A stretch of 64,000 nt of DNA from Panonychus citri (GCF_014898815.1 NW_026515445.1:1-64000); one strand, 5' to 3'. Positions 11,444 through 24,112 are shown, numbered from the stretch's first letter. Notes: a model not told the origin generated them from the letters alone. Numbers and translations: made by a program.

Positions 11444-13884
11444 TTAGCAGAATTTAGATAATGTTTCGAGAGAATCATTTCTACTTCTTTTTTTTGGTTT
11501 GGGTGTTGCGATGGTTTTGGTTTTTGAAGGGTTTCTCTTGTGGACTTTTGGGTCAATTGGATTGCTTTGTTTGCTGATCAATTCACGGGAATAGATCTTT
11601 GGTATGAATGCTGACAGAGATTTGAAAGTTAATAATGATTTATAACGGACTCTTTGGTCAAGTAGTGATCCTTTGGCTGGATGATTTTTTGTCTGGTCTA
11701 TTGAGTCCTTATGTTTTCTGGTCACAATATAAAATACAACGATCCCAATGATAGAGATAATGAAGGAGCAAGTTAGTAATATTATCAACAGGCTTGCTGA
11801 AGATGAAGATTCAGGAGTCGGAGGTGAAGGATAAAATGGAGGATAAGTAGGAGTCGAGGGTGGAAGAGGTGAAGAAGGTGGAGGAGTCGGAGGTGGAGTC
11901 GGAGGTGGAGGAGGAGGTGGAGGAGGAGGTGGAGGAGGAGGTGGAGGAGGAGGTGGAGGAGGAGGTGGAGGAGGAGGTTGACCGATGAAGAAATTGTAAC
12001 TATAAGTGTACAAATTTTCATTCCTATTGTTTACTAATGAAGCACTTTGTCGTCTAGGCATCACGATATGTAATCTATATGTACCAGGATCCACTCGATC
12101 ACAGTTGATATAAACCGTTGACCCATCATACCGAACATGAGAACAGCTACTAATAATGGAAGGTATTGTTAAGTGGACTAAAGTTATAGTCAATGGGAAA
12201 ATATCTGCATATCTTGAATGGAAACCAATGAGATCGAAGGTCAAATTAAAGTTCGTTCTGTTAGGACTGTAGTTTACTATCCGAACGTTAGTTACATTAA
12301 AACATGGATTTAGTATAAATGTACCGTTTCTGTTGAAATGATGATAAATTAGAATTAAATCAAACAAATAGGAAAGAGAAGAGACTAATGATGACGAGAC
12401 TATTTAAATGATTACCTGTAATCAGTTGAATTAACATCACCGATTGAACATTCACCCGATGTGATTGAATCTCCTCGTGTCCATTGACAATATCGAACAT
12501 AATTACCATCTTGGTCATAGATTTGGGTTGTAAAACAATCAATACACGAATTGTTTAGAAAAGGACACAAAATAATTGAATCAGTGTAAGTATACTGATT
12601 AAGTGTAATTATCACACGTGGATGAGTGAAACCATAGTAATAAATTTGTGATTCTGCTCGATTTACATTAAAGATATTACGATGAGCAAAAACCCTTTCA
12701 ATCGGGTGGGTCATAGTAGAAAAATTTCCATCAACAAAATGAATTGAATATCGATATATGGATAGGAAACTGTCAGAAGAAAGAACGAGAAAAACATAAC
12801 CAGGAGTCGCATCGAGAGCCAATGGAACGTAATCGATTATTTGAGTCCAAGTATCATTTAGAATACCTGAAAGAATAGTACCTGGCAACGTCCCTCTCAT
12901 CATAGATACTTCTACTCCGTCTCTTTGGCTTACACGAAGACACCCATTATAATTGTAAACATCACGATCCCAAAAAGTTGATGTAGGTGGACAACTTTGC
13001 ATGTGACTTTCAAAGTAATTGGTTATCGAGTTAAATGGAACCACTACAATATGATTTCTTTCATTAAGATAATAAAGGATCACAATCAAAGAGAATGAAG
13101 ATCCATCGCTCATGAGATGAGATGAATTTACAAATCGAACTTTTTCAACTGGACCATAAAAATAGTCAAATGTAGGCAAATGCAGTTCTTTGTAGTTATA
13201 ATAAGCAATTCCCTGGTTAATTTCAATATTTGATATCTGAGAGATAAAGTTAACTGGTCTTCCAAGGTTAGTAAATGTTAGAACGCCGAATGCGTAAATT
13301 TTTTCATCGACCTTGAAACTGTGAATAATTAGAAACGATTCAACGTTGGGATCGATTGAAGTAAAAGTACCATGACTGTACTCTAAACTGTCATCTCGAA
13401 AAAATTGAACAAAATAAAATAACGTTACAAATGATGGAAAGTTTGTCGAGCCAGTGTTCAATCCAATTGCATACGATGAACTATTCAAGCGAATCCAACG
13501 ATTAAGTTCGTAGATTGTGTGACTGGTATACTCACCAATGAGCTCGATGAAGAATTGAACATTGTGATATTTCGCGAACGTTGAAGTACTGATCTTACAG
13601 TGCAAATGGTATTGATTGAGCACCGGCGAATAAGAATAAGCTGGTGTAAAATAAGTCGCGCTTCTTTCTTGACCGACTGCCCTAGGGTCCGTGTTGAGAA
13701 TTTGAGTCGACATTAAGTAAAATCTATCACCAATAGCAAAGAAATAAGGAGCTGATAGATTGTTGTTAAAAATTGGAATCCAAACATTTGATTCATGGAT
13801 TATAAGATTAGTATTAACACCAAGTATCCATGAAAGAAATATACAAAATGAAGAAAATCTTGTCAATGAAATTAAATGAAACAT
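11444..13884 (-). CDS. Sema/PSI/TIG-like single-pass membrane protein (array gene 1)
   Basis: Exon 1 12416-13884 and exon 2 11444-12329 join in phase 2 (intron of 86 bp) to give 784 residues. Residues 1-25 are a signal peptide (ISLTRFSSFCIFLSWILG). HESNVWIPIF opens the ectodomain, and FWDRDVYNYNGCLR and PLALDATPGYVFLVLSSDS are its strongest family words. The end of exon 1 has a PSI-like pattern CPFLNNSCIDC...YCQW...GECS. Exon 2 gives a TIG-like region starting NPCFNV, a run of about 30 prolines, a transmembrane helix (LIILLTCSFIISIIGIVVFY) and a basic tail with PKPKKRSRN. Many N-glycosylation sequons are present. The protein is probably a cell-surface receptor or adhesion protein; the plexin-like relation is inferred from layout and cysteines. 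A standard start ATG sits right before the signal peptide. Confidence 0.85.
11881..11978. repeat. GGAGGT/GGA minisatellite coding polyproline
   Basis: Repeated GGA and GGT triplets on the plus strand encode the polyproline linker between the TIG-like region and the membrane helix of array gene 1. The tract is near-perfect and likely length-variable. Confidence 0.9.
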
Positions 13885-13929
13885 TTTTTTCGAGAGAGGA
13901 AAATATTACAAACAATTTACTCTTCATTG

Positions 13930-14010
13930 TATCCATTGGATATTTAAACTGTGGTTTGTTCTGATTGTGGAAACACAATTAGGATTATATTCATTGGATA
14001 ATTATCGACA
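13930..14010 (-). promoter_or_regulatory. Conserved upstream block of array gene 1
   Basis: Read on the minus strand it contains ATTATCCAATGAATATAATC, CTAATTGTGTTTCCACAATC and TTTAAATATCCAATGG, 45-125 bp before the ATG. The same block in the same order precedes most other array genes. A CCAAT motif and a TATA-like TTTAAATA are included. Confidence 0.6.
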
Positions 14011-14879
14011 TTTATTTTCGTCCTCGAATCCTAAATGTTCATCTTTCCATGATCAATGACAATGTTATATTTGGGTCTTATGTTGGTCTTAGTTAAGATT
14101 CATTTATTAACTTGATGATTAACACAAATTACAGATTGAATGTGAATTCGGTTTACTATAGAAATGGAAAATTAATCAACTAACTCTGGTCAATTTTGTT
14201 GGTTAAAAATCAGAAATTAATTCTAATTGGTTCGAGTTTAATTGAATCATTTTTATCGTTTTCAAACTTTTGAGTTTGACTGAATAATTGCAATTATCGT
14301 CATAATTTCCATTGACAAATTTTGTTTTCGTTCTTGATTTAATTGCGTTTAATATGAACAGTACGATACTTGTATTTGTTACTCTTGATTCTTTATTTTG
14401 AACTACTGGTTATCGACTTTTCTGAGACGATGAAAGAAAACTCGGTGTTTTCTCTATTTAGCTCGCTAAAAGTAACAGTTCTAGAAATGGAAATAACATG
14501 AAAGGTTCATTTCGAAAGTTCGAGAAGTTTTTATTCAACCTAATTCATGAATATGTTGTTTTTGGAAATTTAAAATTTACAGAATCACAAAGTTGGGGAT
14601 CTAAAATGACAATTAAATGAGAGCAAAATTTAATTTTCAAATAAATCACTTCGTTTTCTTGGTGAATTTCTGTTAACAAAACCAATAAGTTCTATCGGTT
14701 ACATAAAAGTCGTAGATAGTTTTCGAAGTGCTTATCGAAGAGAGAATTCGATCAATTCGATTTTGGGTTTTTGATAATATTCAATTCAATTCTGAAATAT
14801 ACGGAAATGGAAATTGTACTAATTTTCTTTTAACATGGTTAGGATATCGATCATTCTGATAAAATCAAGAATGAATCTT
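14011..14879. other. Intergenic spacer between array genes 1 and 2
   Basis: AT-rich, without a convincing open frame or RNA gene. Short phrases recur in other array spacers (for example TTGTTACTCTTGATTCTTTA around 14380, also near 11245), so it is duplicated spacer rather than unique sequence. Confidence 0.4.
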
Positions 14880-17303
14880 TCATTTTTTAAATTTTGTTTT
14901 AGAAGATTCTTTTCTCATTTTTTTTGACAGTTTAGGTGTTGCGATGGTTTTGGTTTTTGAAGGGTTTCTCTTGGGGACTTTTGCGTCAATTGGATTGCTT
15001 TGTTTGCTGATCAATTCACGGGAATAGATCTTTGGTATGAATGCTGATAAAGATTTGAAAGTTAATAATGATTTATAACGGACTCTTTCGTCAAGTAGCG
15101 ATCCTTTGGCTGGAAGATTTTTTGTCTTGTCTATTGAGTCCTTCAGTTTTCTGGTCGCAATATAAAATACAACGATCCCAATCATAGAGATAATGAAGGA
15201 GCAAGTTAGTAATATTACCAACAGGCTTGCTGAAGATGAAGATTCAGGAGTCGGAGGTGGAGGATAAGTAGAAAGAGGTGGAGGAGGATAAGTAGGAGGG
15301 GGGGATGGAGGAGGTGGAGGATAAGTAGGAGGAGGTGGAGGTGGAGGTGGAGGAGGTGGAGGAGGAGGAGGTGGAGGAGGTGGAGGAGGTGGAGGAGGTG
15401 GAGCCATGACGAAATTGTAACTATAAGTGTACAAATTTTCATTCCTATCGTTTACTAATGAAGCACTTTGTCGTCTAGGCATAACGATATGTAATCTATA
15501 TGCATCAGGATCCACTCGATCACAGTTGATATAAACCGTTGACCCATCATACCGAAAAGGAGAACAGCGACTAATAATGGAAGGTATTGTTACGTGGACT
15601 AAAGTAATAGTCAATGGGAAAATATCTGCATATCTTGAATGGAAACCAATGAGATTGAAGGTCAAATTAAAGTTCGTTCTGTTAGGCCTGTAGTTTACTA
15701 TCCGAACGTTAGTTACATTAAAACATGGATTTTGTATAAATGTACCGTTTCTGTTGAAATGATGATAAATTAGAATTAGATAAACATGTACGAGAAGAAA
15801 CAATTTATTATTATTATTATATATTTTATATCATTACCTGCGTTCAGGGGACTGAGAATCAGGGATTGAACATATACCCGATGTTAATGAACTTGCTTGC
15901 CATTGACAATATCGAAAAAAAAAACCATTCCGATCATAAACTTGTGTTGTAAAACAATCAAGACATGAATTAAGCAGAAATGGGCACAAAATGATTGATT
16001 CAGTGTAAGAATACTGATTAATATTAATTATGACTCGTGGATGATTAATACCGTAGTAATAAATTTGTGATACTGCTCGATTTACATTACCGATATTACG
16101 ATGATTGAACACCCTTTCAATCGGGTGGTGCGTTACAGCATAATTTTCATCCAAAAAGTGGACTGAATATCGATATATGGATAGGAAACTGTCAGAAGAA
16201 AGAACGAGAAAAACATAACCAGGAGTCGCATCGAGAGCCAATGGAACGAAATCGATTATTCGAGTCCAAGTACCATTAAGAACATTTAAAATAACCATAT
16301 GCGCGAACTCACTTCTTATCATCCATACTTGTGCGTCTCTTATACGAAGGCACCGAGTGTAAATATTCTGATCCCAAAAATTGTCTGTAGTATCACAACC
16401 GTCCAATTGTCTTTCAAAGTCATTAATTATTAAATTAAATGGAATAACTACAATACGATCTCTCATCGTATAACGATAGTAAGAGACTGCAATGAGAGAG
16501 GAGAATCTCGAAAGAGAAGCATTGCTCATGAGAGAAGGTGAATTCACAAATCGAACTTTTTGAATTTCACCATAATTCGGGTGAAACGAAATCGAACGAA
16601 GTTCTTTGTAGTTAAAATGATCAACGTTTTGGTTAATAATAATGTTTGATAGCTGAGAGACAAAGCAAATCGATACATTAAGGCTAGACAATGTTAGTTT
16701 GCCGAACGCGTAAATTTTTTCATCGACTTTGAAACTGTGAAAAATTTCAAACGAGCGAACGGTGGGTTCGATTGTTCGAAAGATTTGCTGATTGTAACTT
16801 GAACTAAAATCTCCAAAATATTGCACAGTAGAAAATAAAGTTACACCTAGTGGGGGCTCCACCCATTGATAACTGATTTCCCATCCAATTGCATGCGATG
16901 AGCTATTGAAGCGAATCAAAGGATGCAGTATGTTGACTGGGGGATCGGTGTGAGAAGACACAAACATAATTTCGGGGAACATATTATAGATTGCGAACAT
17001 TGGTGATCCACTCTTTAAGTGCAAAAGGCATTGATCGTATTGCGGACAGTAAGAATGAGCTGGTGTGAAATAAGTCGCGCTACTTCGTTCACCAACGGCG
17101 TTAGGGTCCGTGTTGAGAATTTGAGTTGACATTAAGTAAAATCTATCACCAACAGCAAAGAAATAAGGAGTTGATAGATTGTTGTTAAAAATTGGAATCC
17201 AAACATTTGATTCGTGGATTATAAGATTAGTATTAACACCAAGTATCCATGAAAGAAATATACAAAATGAAGAAAATCTTGTCAATGAAATTAAATGAAA
17301 CAT
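14880..17303 (-). CDS. Sema/PSI/TIG-like single-pass membrane protein (array gene 2)
   Basis: Exon 1 15838-17303 and exon 2 14880-15750 give 778 residues. The first 60 residues and the whole of exon 2 are nearly those of array gene 1, while the middle of exon 1 (residues about 90-330) is clearly diverged. That patchwork suggests gene conversion at the ends. The PSI-like end reads CPFLLNSCLDC...YCQWQ...GICS. The polyproline linker contains PPTYPPPP units. The membrane helix (LVILLTCSFIISMIGIVVFY) and basic tail follow. It ends earlier than gene 1, after KKMRKESSKTKFKK. Same strand, orientation and intron position as gene 1. Confidence 0.85.
15252..15404. repeat. GGA/GGT minisatellite with TAAGTA interruptions coding polyproline
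   Basis: The proline-coding tract of array gene 2. Unlike the tract in gene 1, it is broken by AGGATAAGTA units that encode TYPP on the minus strand, so the two tracts have expanded independently. Confidence 0.85.
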
Positions 17304-17344
17304 TTTGAGAGATGAAAATACAAACAGTTAACTGTCCATTGGAT

Positions 17345-17420
17345 CAATTGGATATTTATATTGAGGTTTTTTTTTGCTGCCAAAATACAATTAGGATTAT
17401 ATTCATTGGATAATTATTGA
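17345..17420 (-). promoter_or_regulatory. Conserved upstream block of array gene 2
   Basis: A shortened version of the array block: ATATAATCCTAATTGTATTT and AATTATCCAATGAATAT on the minus strand, about 50-110 bp before the ATG at 17303. The central part is changed to an A-run with GGCAGC. Confidence 0.55.
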
Positions 17421-17559
17421 GTTTTGTCTTCGAATCCAAATGTTTATTTTTAAAGTCTAAGTTACATTAGTCTTTAGTGTTGGTTTTTGTGTTTGAAGAT
17501 CCAATCGTGATTACAACTTAAGAAAACTTTTAATCAATCTAAACAATTTAAATCTAAAG

Positions 17560-17990
17560 GAAATCATAACCTGGTCTAACATTCACAGTAATACGTTAAT
17601 CTATCAAGATTACAATAGATTCTGGGTGGATCTTGAGTACCGGGTTCAATTTGTCGGTAACTAGCATTTGGTGCTAATATGGTTGCATGAGCTCGACGGT
17701 TTAATGTTCTTGCACTGATTATCACAGCACTAAAGTCAAGACCGTGTACCGAGTTATTGGTGCTGTTGATACAGAACTTGAGTCTTGGGTTGACGATAAT
17801 GTTGATGACTGATTGGAGAGGCAACTGTTTAATGCTCGAGCAATTTTTCTCATACATATGTATTATACCAATGGATCCGAATTTTGTCAAATCTTGAAAT
17901 AAATTGGTGGAAATAATTGTGACTCGATTACTTTGATGGCCTGCCATAAAAGTAATTTAACAAGGTACATTTGTTGGCCAACAAATGTAC
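17560..17990 (-). pseudogene. DCAF10-like exon copy, frameshifted
   Basis: The minus strand matches the plus-strand exon at 22970-23440: ending VIISARTLNRRAHATILAPN and QIEPGTQDPPRIY, both intact. The low-complexity Ser/Thr part is shortened, and the reading frame is lost between the two halves. After YYCE a deletion removes the codons present at 23428, giving a stop. It is a dead fragment in opposite orientation to the other DCAF10-like copies. Confidence 0.85.
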
Positions 17991-18169
17991 CTATAAGTGA
18001 ATATCTGGCCTGTGAACATAAAACTTGACCGAAGAAAACTCGGTCTTGTCCTTAATTCGCTCGCATAAAAAATCTTAGAAATGGAGAAAAAGGTAACATG
18101 AACTGTTCATTTTGAAGTTCGAAAGTTTCAACCTAACTGATGAATATGTTTTGTGAAATTTCAAATTTC

Positions 18170-18560
18170 ATTACCTTTTGTGACTAATAAGTATTTATCT
18201 TGAATCTCAGAATTCAACTTGGATTTTCTGAGGGATTGCAAATGGAATGAAATCAATTATTCGATTCCAATCACCATAATGAATACTTTCTATCTAATAC
18301 AAATGCACCAAGGTCCCAATTTCTCATCATTAATGAAATCGATGTTCAATTTGAATTAAGACATGGAATTCCTCGTCTTCGGAATTGGAGCTGACTTGCT
18401 TAGATAAACTAACGGCCTCATAGCGAACTATTATGCCCATCGGTATCGAGCAGGGTTTATTAAGTAAAATTAGGCTGTAACTTTCCGAATCTAGAGTAAT
18501 TTGAGACATGTTGATTGTCGAACTGTAAATCAATTGACTCAGATGAGTATTCATAATGAA
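18170..18560 (-). pseudogene. Debris of an array gene of the 54929-56469 subtype
   Basis: 18230-18330 matches the stretch coding FVPFALDLTPG/DWNRIIDF in the subtype at 55330-55440, on the minus strand. The remaining part up to 18560 keeps an open frame (MSQITLDSESYSLILLNKPC) with no clear match to any intact gene here. Two unrelated pieces appear to be joined. Confidence 0.55.
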
Positions 18561-18604
18561 AACGAACTTTCAAATTCGATAATTTAATTCGTTCGAAGTT
18601 GCCG

Positions 18605-19230
18605 TCAACTGATGTGAGTAAACCATAGCGCTTTTTGGGCTAATTTTTTATTGTTTCTTCCGGGTTTTTGTTTTCAATATCAACAATGGGACTTTTATCG
18701 TTTATTATTTCAATCGACTCATTTCTCGTTTTATTTTTCTGTTTGGGTGTTGTGACGGTTTTGAAATACAACGAATAAAATAATAAATAATTGAATGCAA
18801 CAAGAGCGATCACTGAGATAATAAAGGCGAAAACTCATAATATTATCAACAGAATATAAAAAAATGAAGATTCAAGAAGGAGTGAACCGATTTTGAAAGG
18901 GTCACTATAATTGATCAAGTTGTCCATGTCTAGTATTTCAAATGGACCTCGTCGTCTAAGCATAAAAATTGATAATCGATATTGACCAGAATTCACTTGA
19001 TCGCAATCGAGGAAAATCTTTGACTGATTATAATTCACAGCAGAACAATTTTCAATAAAAGAAAATGTTCTGTCGACTAAAGTGATGATCAAAGGTAAAA
19101 TATCTTCATATCTTGAATGGTAACTAAGGAGATCGAAGTTCAAATTCAATGTCGCTTCATCAGGAGAGTTAAAATTAGGATTATATTGGTCGGATGAGTA
19201 TTGCGATTTATTTTGATCTTGTAATCCCAT
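18605..19230 (-). pseudogene. Exon 2 copy of an array gene with a nonsense codon
   Basis: The TIG-like region (LNLNFDLLSYHSRYEDILPL, FIENCSAVNYNQSKIFLDC, RRRGPF) is intact from 19230 down to 18835. There a TGA replaces the CGA arginine codon found at the same place in the copy at 10421-10699. Downstream the membrane helix and tail remain readable to 18605. No exon 1 lies upstream within reach, so this is an orphan exon 2. Confidence 0.8.
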
Positions 19231-19394
19231 TAAATAGTCTCAACTTTTCGTAGGCTTTAATCTGGAGTTCTGAAACAATTGGTTAATTTAAACTCTTTAA
19301 ACCAAAAGAAAATGATAGTTAATTATAATTTTATTTATTCATGATTACTATTAATTATTTGAGACAACAAAAAAAACTAGTGAAAGAGAACGCT

Positions 19395-19550
19395 GCTAAT
19401 GATAATCACGCTGCTTGTCACAATTAGAGGAACTAAATAATCTGATCTTTCGCTCGATGTTGATGGTAATATAGAGGAACATCGATCGTATAATTTACTG
19501 GAGTAAAAATTGGCCTAACAAGAGACAAATCTCCAATGTAAATCGAAATG
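19395..19550 (-). pseudogene. Exon 2 remnant of the 54144-54855 subtype
   Basis: The minus strand matches the region around 54440-54590 (a membrane helix coding stretch and the preceding STSSERSD words) but is broken by indels. It sits immediately downstream of array gene 3. A shorter relic of the same stretch occurs at 42240-42305. Confidence 0.6.
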
Positions 19551-19556
19551 GACCTT

Positions 19557-21874
19557 TTATCGTTTAGATTTTGCTTTAAGAGACTCATTTCTCATTTCTT
19601 TTGATTGTTTGAGAGTTACACTGGTCTTGGATTTTGTATGATCGCTCTTGGAAACTTTTAAATCAATTGATTTACTTTTTTTGCTGGATAATTCACGGGA
19701 ATGCACTTTCAAAAATGGTACTGATTTAGATTTACGATGGACTGTTGGAGTTACTACTAATTTAGATTTGGAATCTAATGACGATTTATGTTTGCTCCTT
19801 ATGTCAGGTAGCGAGCCTTTGGGCGGAGGATTTTTTATCTTGTCCAATGTGTCCAGAACTTTTCTGGCCACAGTACGACGAGTATAAAATAAAAAAAATA
19901 CAATTATAGAGATGATAATAGTACAAATAAGTAATATTCTCAACAGGACATGAAAAAGTGGCAGTGAACTGATGGTAAAAGAATCACTATAAGTGATCAG
20001 GTTGTCAAGTTCTAGTGTTTGAAATGGACCTTGTCGTCTAACCAGAAGAATCGATAATCGATATTGACCAGAATTCACCCGATTGCAGTTGAGATAAACC
20101 TTTGACTGATTATAATTAACAACAGAACAACTTTCAATAAAGGAGTATGTTGCATTGTGGACTAAAGTGAAGGTCAAAGGGAAAATATGGGAATATTTTG
20201 AATGGTAACCAAGGAGATCGAAGTTCAAATCAAATGTTGGTTCACCAGAAACGTAGTCTGCTTGGATATTAGTTGGACTGAAACATGGATTTACTGTTTG
20301 ATTCGTGAGTGTAGTTTCTCTGTAAAAAAAGATGATAGATTAGAATAAAACAAATAAATAGGAAAGATATAAATAAACTAATATTTAAATTCTTACCTCG
20401 AATCAGTAGAATTTGTAGCACCGATTGAACATTCGCCCGATGATAATGAATTTCCTCGTGTCCATTGACAATATCGAAGAAAATTACCATTTGAATTATA
20501 AACTTTGGTTGTAAAACAATCAATACACGAATTGTTTAGTAATGGACACAAAATAATTGAGTCGGTGTAAGAATATTGATTAAATGTAATTATGACTCGT
20601 GGATGATTAAAACCGTGATAATAAATTTGTGATATTGTTCGATTTAGATTGTTGATATTACGATGATCGAACGTCCTTTCGATCGGGTGGGGTAAGACAG
20701 AATAATTTTCATTGACAAAGTGAATTGAATATCGATATCTGGAGACGTCACTGTTAGAGGAGAGAACGAGGAAAACATAACCTGGAGTCGCATCGAGAGC
20801 CAATGGAACAAAATCAATTATTCGAGTCCAGTTTACCGTTAGAATACCTGTAAGATGATACACTGTGAAGTCTTTACGTATTGACAATGCTTGTATATTG
20901 GCTGATTGGGAAAAAGAGTTACACTCTGGACCAGATTCGTTGAACAGATCAACTTTCCAAAAAGTTTCCGCAGTTTGACAACCGTGAGCGGGCCCTTCAA
21001 AGTCATTTAGCATCGAATTTAATGGAATCACTTCAATATGATCGCTACTATTTCGATTATAAGAGAATGTGATCAAAGAAAATGAAGATCCATCGCTCAT
21101 GATTGAAAAAGAATCAACAAATCGAACTTTATCAATCGGACCATAACGTTCATAAAATGAAATCGAATGAAGTTCAGAGTAAAAATATCTATGTAACCTG
21201 TCAACTTCCAGGTTTATTAAAAAGTTTGATATCTGAGAGATGAAGTAGACTGGCCTTAGGAGGTCAATTGTTAGAAGGCCGAACGAGTAAAAGTTTTCCT
21301 TAAACTTGAAGGTTTGAAGAATTTGAAACGAGCGAACGGTGGATTCGACGGGATTATGTCCATAAATCGTCCAATTAATGGAATTGCCATTAGATTGAAC
21401 AAATGCGAATAAATTAGCTCGCGAATTCGTTATATTGGATCCTGGCATCATTCCGATTGCATAAATTGAATCACTAATGGAGAGCCACCGATGAGCATTT
21501 AGTGATCCTGCAGAAAAGGGCCCGGCTATCAGTTCAAAAACATTTTCTGGAATATAATCATAATGAGCGAAATCGGCGCTGCTCTTGCTTTGCAATATGA
21601 AGCTATTGGGTCTACGAGAATAAGCTGGAGCAAAACGAGTCACGCTACTTTCTTCACCAACTGCGTTAGGGTCCGTGTTGAGAACTCGACTTGAATAATT
21701 AGTAGGGTAAAAATGATTTTCAGTGTAAAAGAAATAAGGAGTTAGTAAACTGTTGTTGAAAATTGGGATCCAAACATTTGATTCGTGTATAAGAAGATGA
21801 CAATCAACAATAATTATCGATGAGAGAAATATACAAATTAAAGAAAAACTTGCTAAACAAATTAAATGAAACAT
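19557..21874 (-). CDS. Sema/PSI/TIG-like single-pass membrane protein (array gene 3)
   Basis: Exon 1 20397-21874 and exon 2 19557-20319 give 746 residues. I chose the ATG at 21874 (MFHLICLASFSLICIFLSS), which starts a good signal peptide; an upstream in-frame ATG adds 11 residues. WKVDLFNESGPEC is the gene's version of the mid-domain word, and the PSI-like end is CPLLNNSCIDC...YCQW...GECS. Exon 2 starts with ETTLTNQTVNPCF. The linker has no polyproline, only ISSLPLFHV before the helix (VLLRILLICTIIISIIVFFLF). The tail KGSLPDIRSKHKSSLDSKSK is shared with array genes 4 and 6. Confidence 0.85.
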
Positions 21875-21904
21875 TTTGTTCAAGAGGAAAATATTACAAA
21901 CATC

Positions 21905-21990
21905 CAACTCTTCATTGTATCAATTGGATATTTAAACTGTGGTTTGTTCTGATTGTGGAAACACAATTAGGATTATATTAATCGGATAAG
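21905..21990 (-). promoter_or_regulatory. Conserved upstream block of array gene 3
   Basis: Almost the same as the block of array gene 1 (TTTGTTCTGATTGTGGAAAC, ACAATTAGGATTATAT on the plus strand), starting about 35 bp before the ATG. Downstream of it (22010-22185) begins sequence shared with 37725-37885 that belongs to the DCAF10-like duplicates. Confidence 0.6.
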
Positions 21991-22201
21991 TATTGAGATT
22001 TGTTTTCATCTTGTAATCCCAATGTTTACGATTTCTTGATGAGGATAAAATTATTAGATTAAGATCTTAATTAAATTTGACTTTACTTTTGGTGCATAGA
22101 ATTTCTGGAGCAATTGGTTGATTGAAACTCTTTAAACCAAAAGAAAATACAGTGGTAGTAACTTATTACTCTTTTTTACTTTAGATGATCGACTTGTTCA
22201 G

Positions 22202-23624
22202 ATGATTGTACTATTGCATTATGGAATAGGAATCTCAGGAATCTGTCATCTAAATTACGGACATTGAGGGGACACTCTTATTGGGTTAAGAATGTTGAAT
22301 ATGATACACGAACTCGAACCTTACTTAGCTCTGGATATGATGGTTGTATCTACATTTGGGATATCAACAAATATGATGCAACATCATTTGATCATCCAAA
22401 CGGGAATCCAATTCATTTTACAAAGCCTCTATTTCTTTCCTGCCTAATGAGAATGAGATTAACCCATGATAGCTCAAAAATGATAATCTGTACCTCAGAG
22501 GGATACATTATGATTATTCATGATTTAAGATTAGAAAAATTGGAAAAAGATTTAGCTGGTTTCCAATCTGATCTCTATCGGCTCATGCAAAAGCGACATT
22601 CATGTGGATTTGACTTTGGCTCCTGGTTTAATCCACTTTTTACTACTCGACGTAACAGAATTGAGTTGATTTCAGATTTTCCGCCCAAGAATGAATCGCA
22701 TTCTATTTTTTCACTTGATGTCCACCCACATAACTGGTCAATCATATCTCGTAATATAAGTAGGGATGAAAACTCTGAATGGACTTGTGTCCATGACATT
22801 CAAGGTAATATTTCATTTTCTAATATTATTCTTTCCTTTCGCCAATACATTTGCTTTAAAAATATTAATTAACGTATTAACTTTCGTTTAACTAATTTAT
22901 TAACTTTCGTTTAACTAATTTATTAACTTTCGTATATTGATTAGGTGATAAATGGCCTTATCAAACTGTTCCTATCGATGTACCTAAACAAGGTATATTT
23001 GTTAGCCATCCAAGTACTCGAGTCACAATCATGTCCACCAATTTATCTTCAGACGTGACAGAATCCGGATCCAGTGGTACAAGAAACATTGCTCAAGCAT
23101 TAAATAGTCGCCTCTCCAATCAGTCATCAACATTATCGTCAACCCAAGACTCAAGTTCTGCATCAACAGCAGCGTCTTCCTCTTCAACAGCACCAATAAC
23201 TCTCACAACAACAACAACAACAACAACAACTTCTACATCATCATCTTCTTCCAACTCGGTACCCGATCTTCACGTTAGTCCTGTGGTGATAATCAGTGCA
23301 AGAACATTAAACCGTCGAGCTCATGCAACCATATTAGCACCAAATGCTAGTTACCGACAAATAGAACCCGGTACTCAAGATCCACCCAGAATCTATCGTA
23401 ATCTTGATAGATTAACCCATTACTGTGAAGAACTGAATGTTGGACCAGGTTTCATAAAGGAATTGTGCTTCTCACCCGATGGACGAATAATCTGTTCCCC
23501 ATACGAATGTGGAATCCGTTTTCTCTCATTTAATTCCAATTGTAGTGAAATGTCATCGGCGACCATAAACCTCAGCCATTACACGAGCTTAAGACTATCT
23601 CACATCACTCAAATCTCGTGGTGA
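22202..23624 (+). pseudogene. DCAF10-like WD40 protein, partial (5' part absent)
   Basis: Two exons, 22202-22804 and 22945-23624, join in phase. The first codes SDDCTIALWN, RGHSYWVKN, SSGYDGCIYIWDIN, MRMRLTHDSS and GYIMIIHDL. The second has a Ser/Thr-rich insert, then RLTHYCEE and GFIKELCFSPDGRIICSPY. These follow DCAF10 (a CUL4-DDB1 substrate receptor) in order, so the gene call is good. Upstream WD repeats are missing because array gene 3 lies there, and the end stops before the last WD repeats. Using the other possible acceptor (22184) would put a TGA in frame at once. An extra six bases give LWNRNLRNL where the second copy has LWDLRNL. It is most likely a non-functional partial duplicate. 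Confidence 0.7.
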
Positions 23625-24112
23625 CGATAAGTGTTTAGATTAACTAATTGTTACTCAAATCGGATAAAAAAACAAAGTGGAAGATCAAATTAACGGTCAT
23701 GTGTCGGTAGAGAAAGTAATTCAATTAAAGATCGAACAGTCCAATAATCCGGATGAACACTTGATTATTTAAGAATTTCAATTCAACCGAGAAATTGATC
23801 AATCGAATAGGTTAATTAACTTTCTCGAGTTCTAAAAATTTGAACCGAGACATTTTCTAAAAAGTATGTCCTTAGAATCAACGACAACACCAAGAGTAAA
23901 GACTAATTTAATCACGACTCAAATATAACCATTTGATTATCATTAAGAAATTATGAACATTGGGATTCGAGGACGAATATAAATGTTGATAATTATCCAA
24001 TGAATATATAATTCTAATTATGTTTGCACAATTAGAACAAGCAAAAGTTTAGATATCCAGTTGATGCAATAAATAGTTATTAAATTGTTGGTATTTTCGT
24101 CTCTCGAACAAA

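Noticed and set aside
11785..12021. Leu/His-rich minus-strand ORFs at 11785-12021 and 15215-15442
   Set aside because: Out-of-frame readings of the polyproline tracts.
22185..22201. Acceptor at 22184 for the DCAF10-like exon
   Set aside because: It places a TGA in the WD40 frame at once; the acceptor at 22201 keeps the SDDCTIALW motif in frame in both copies.
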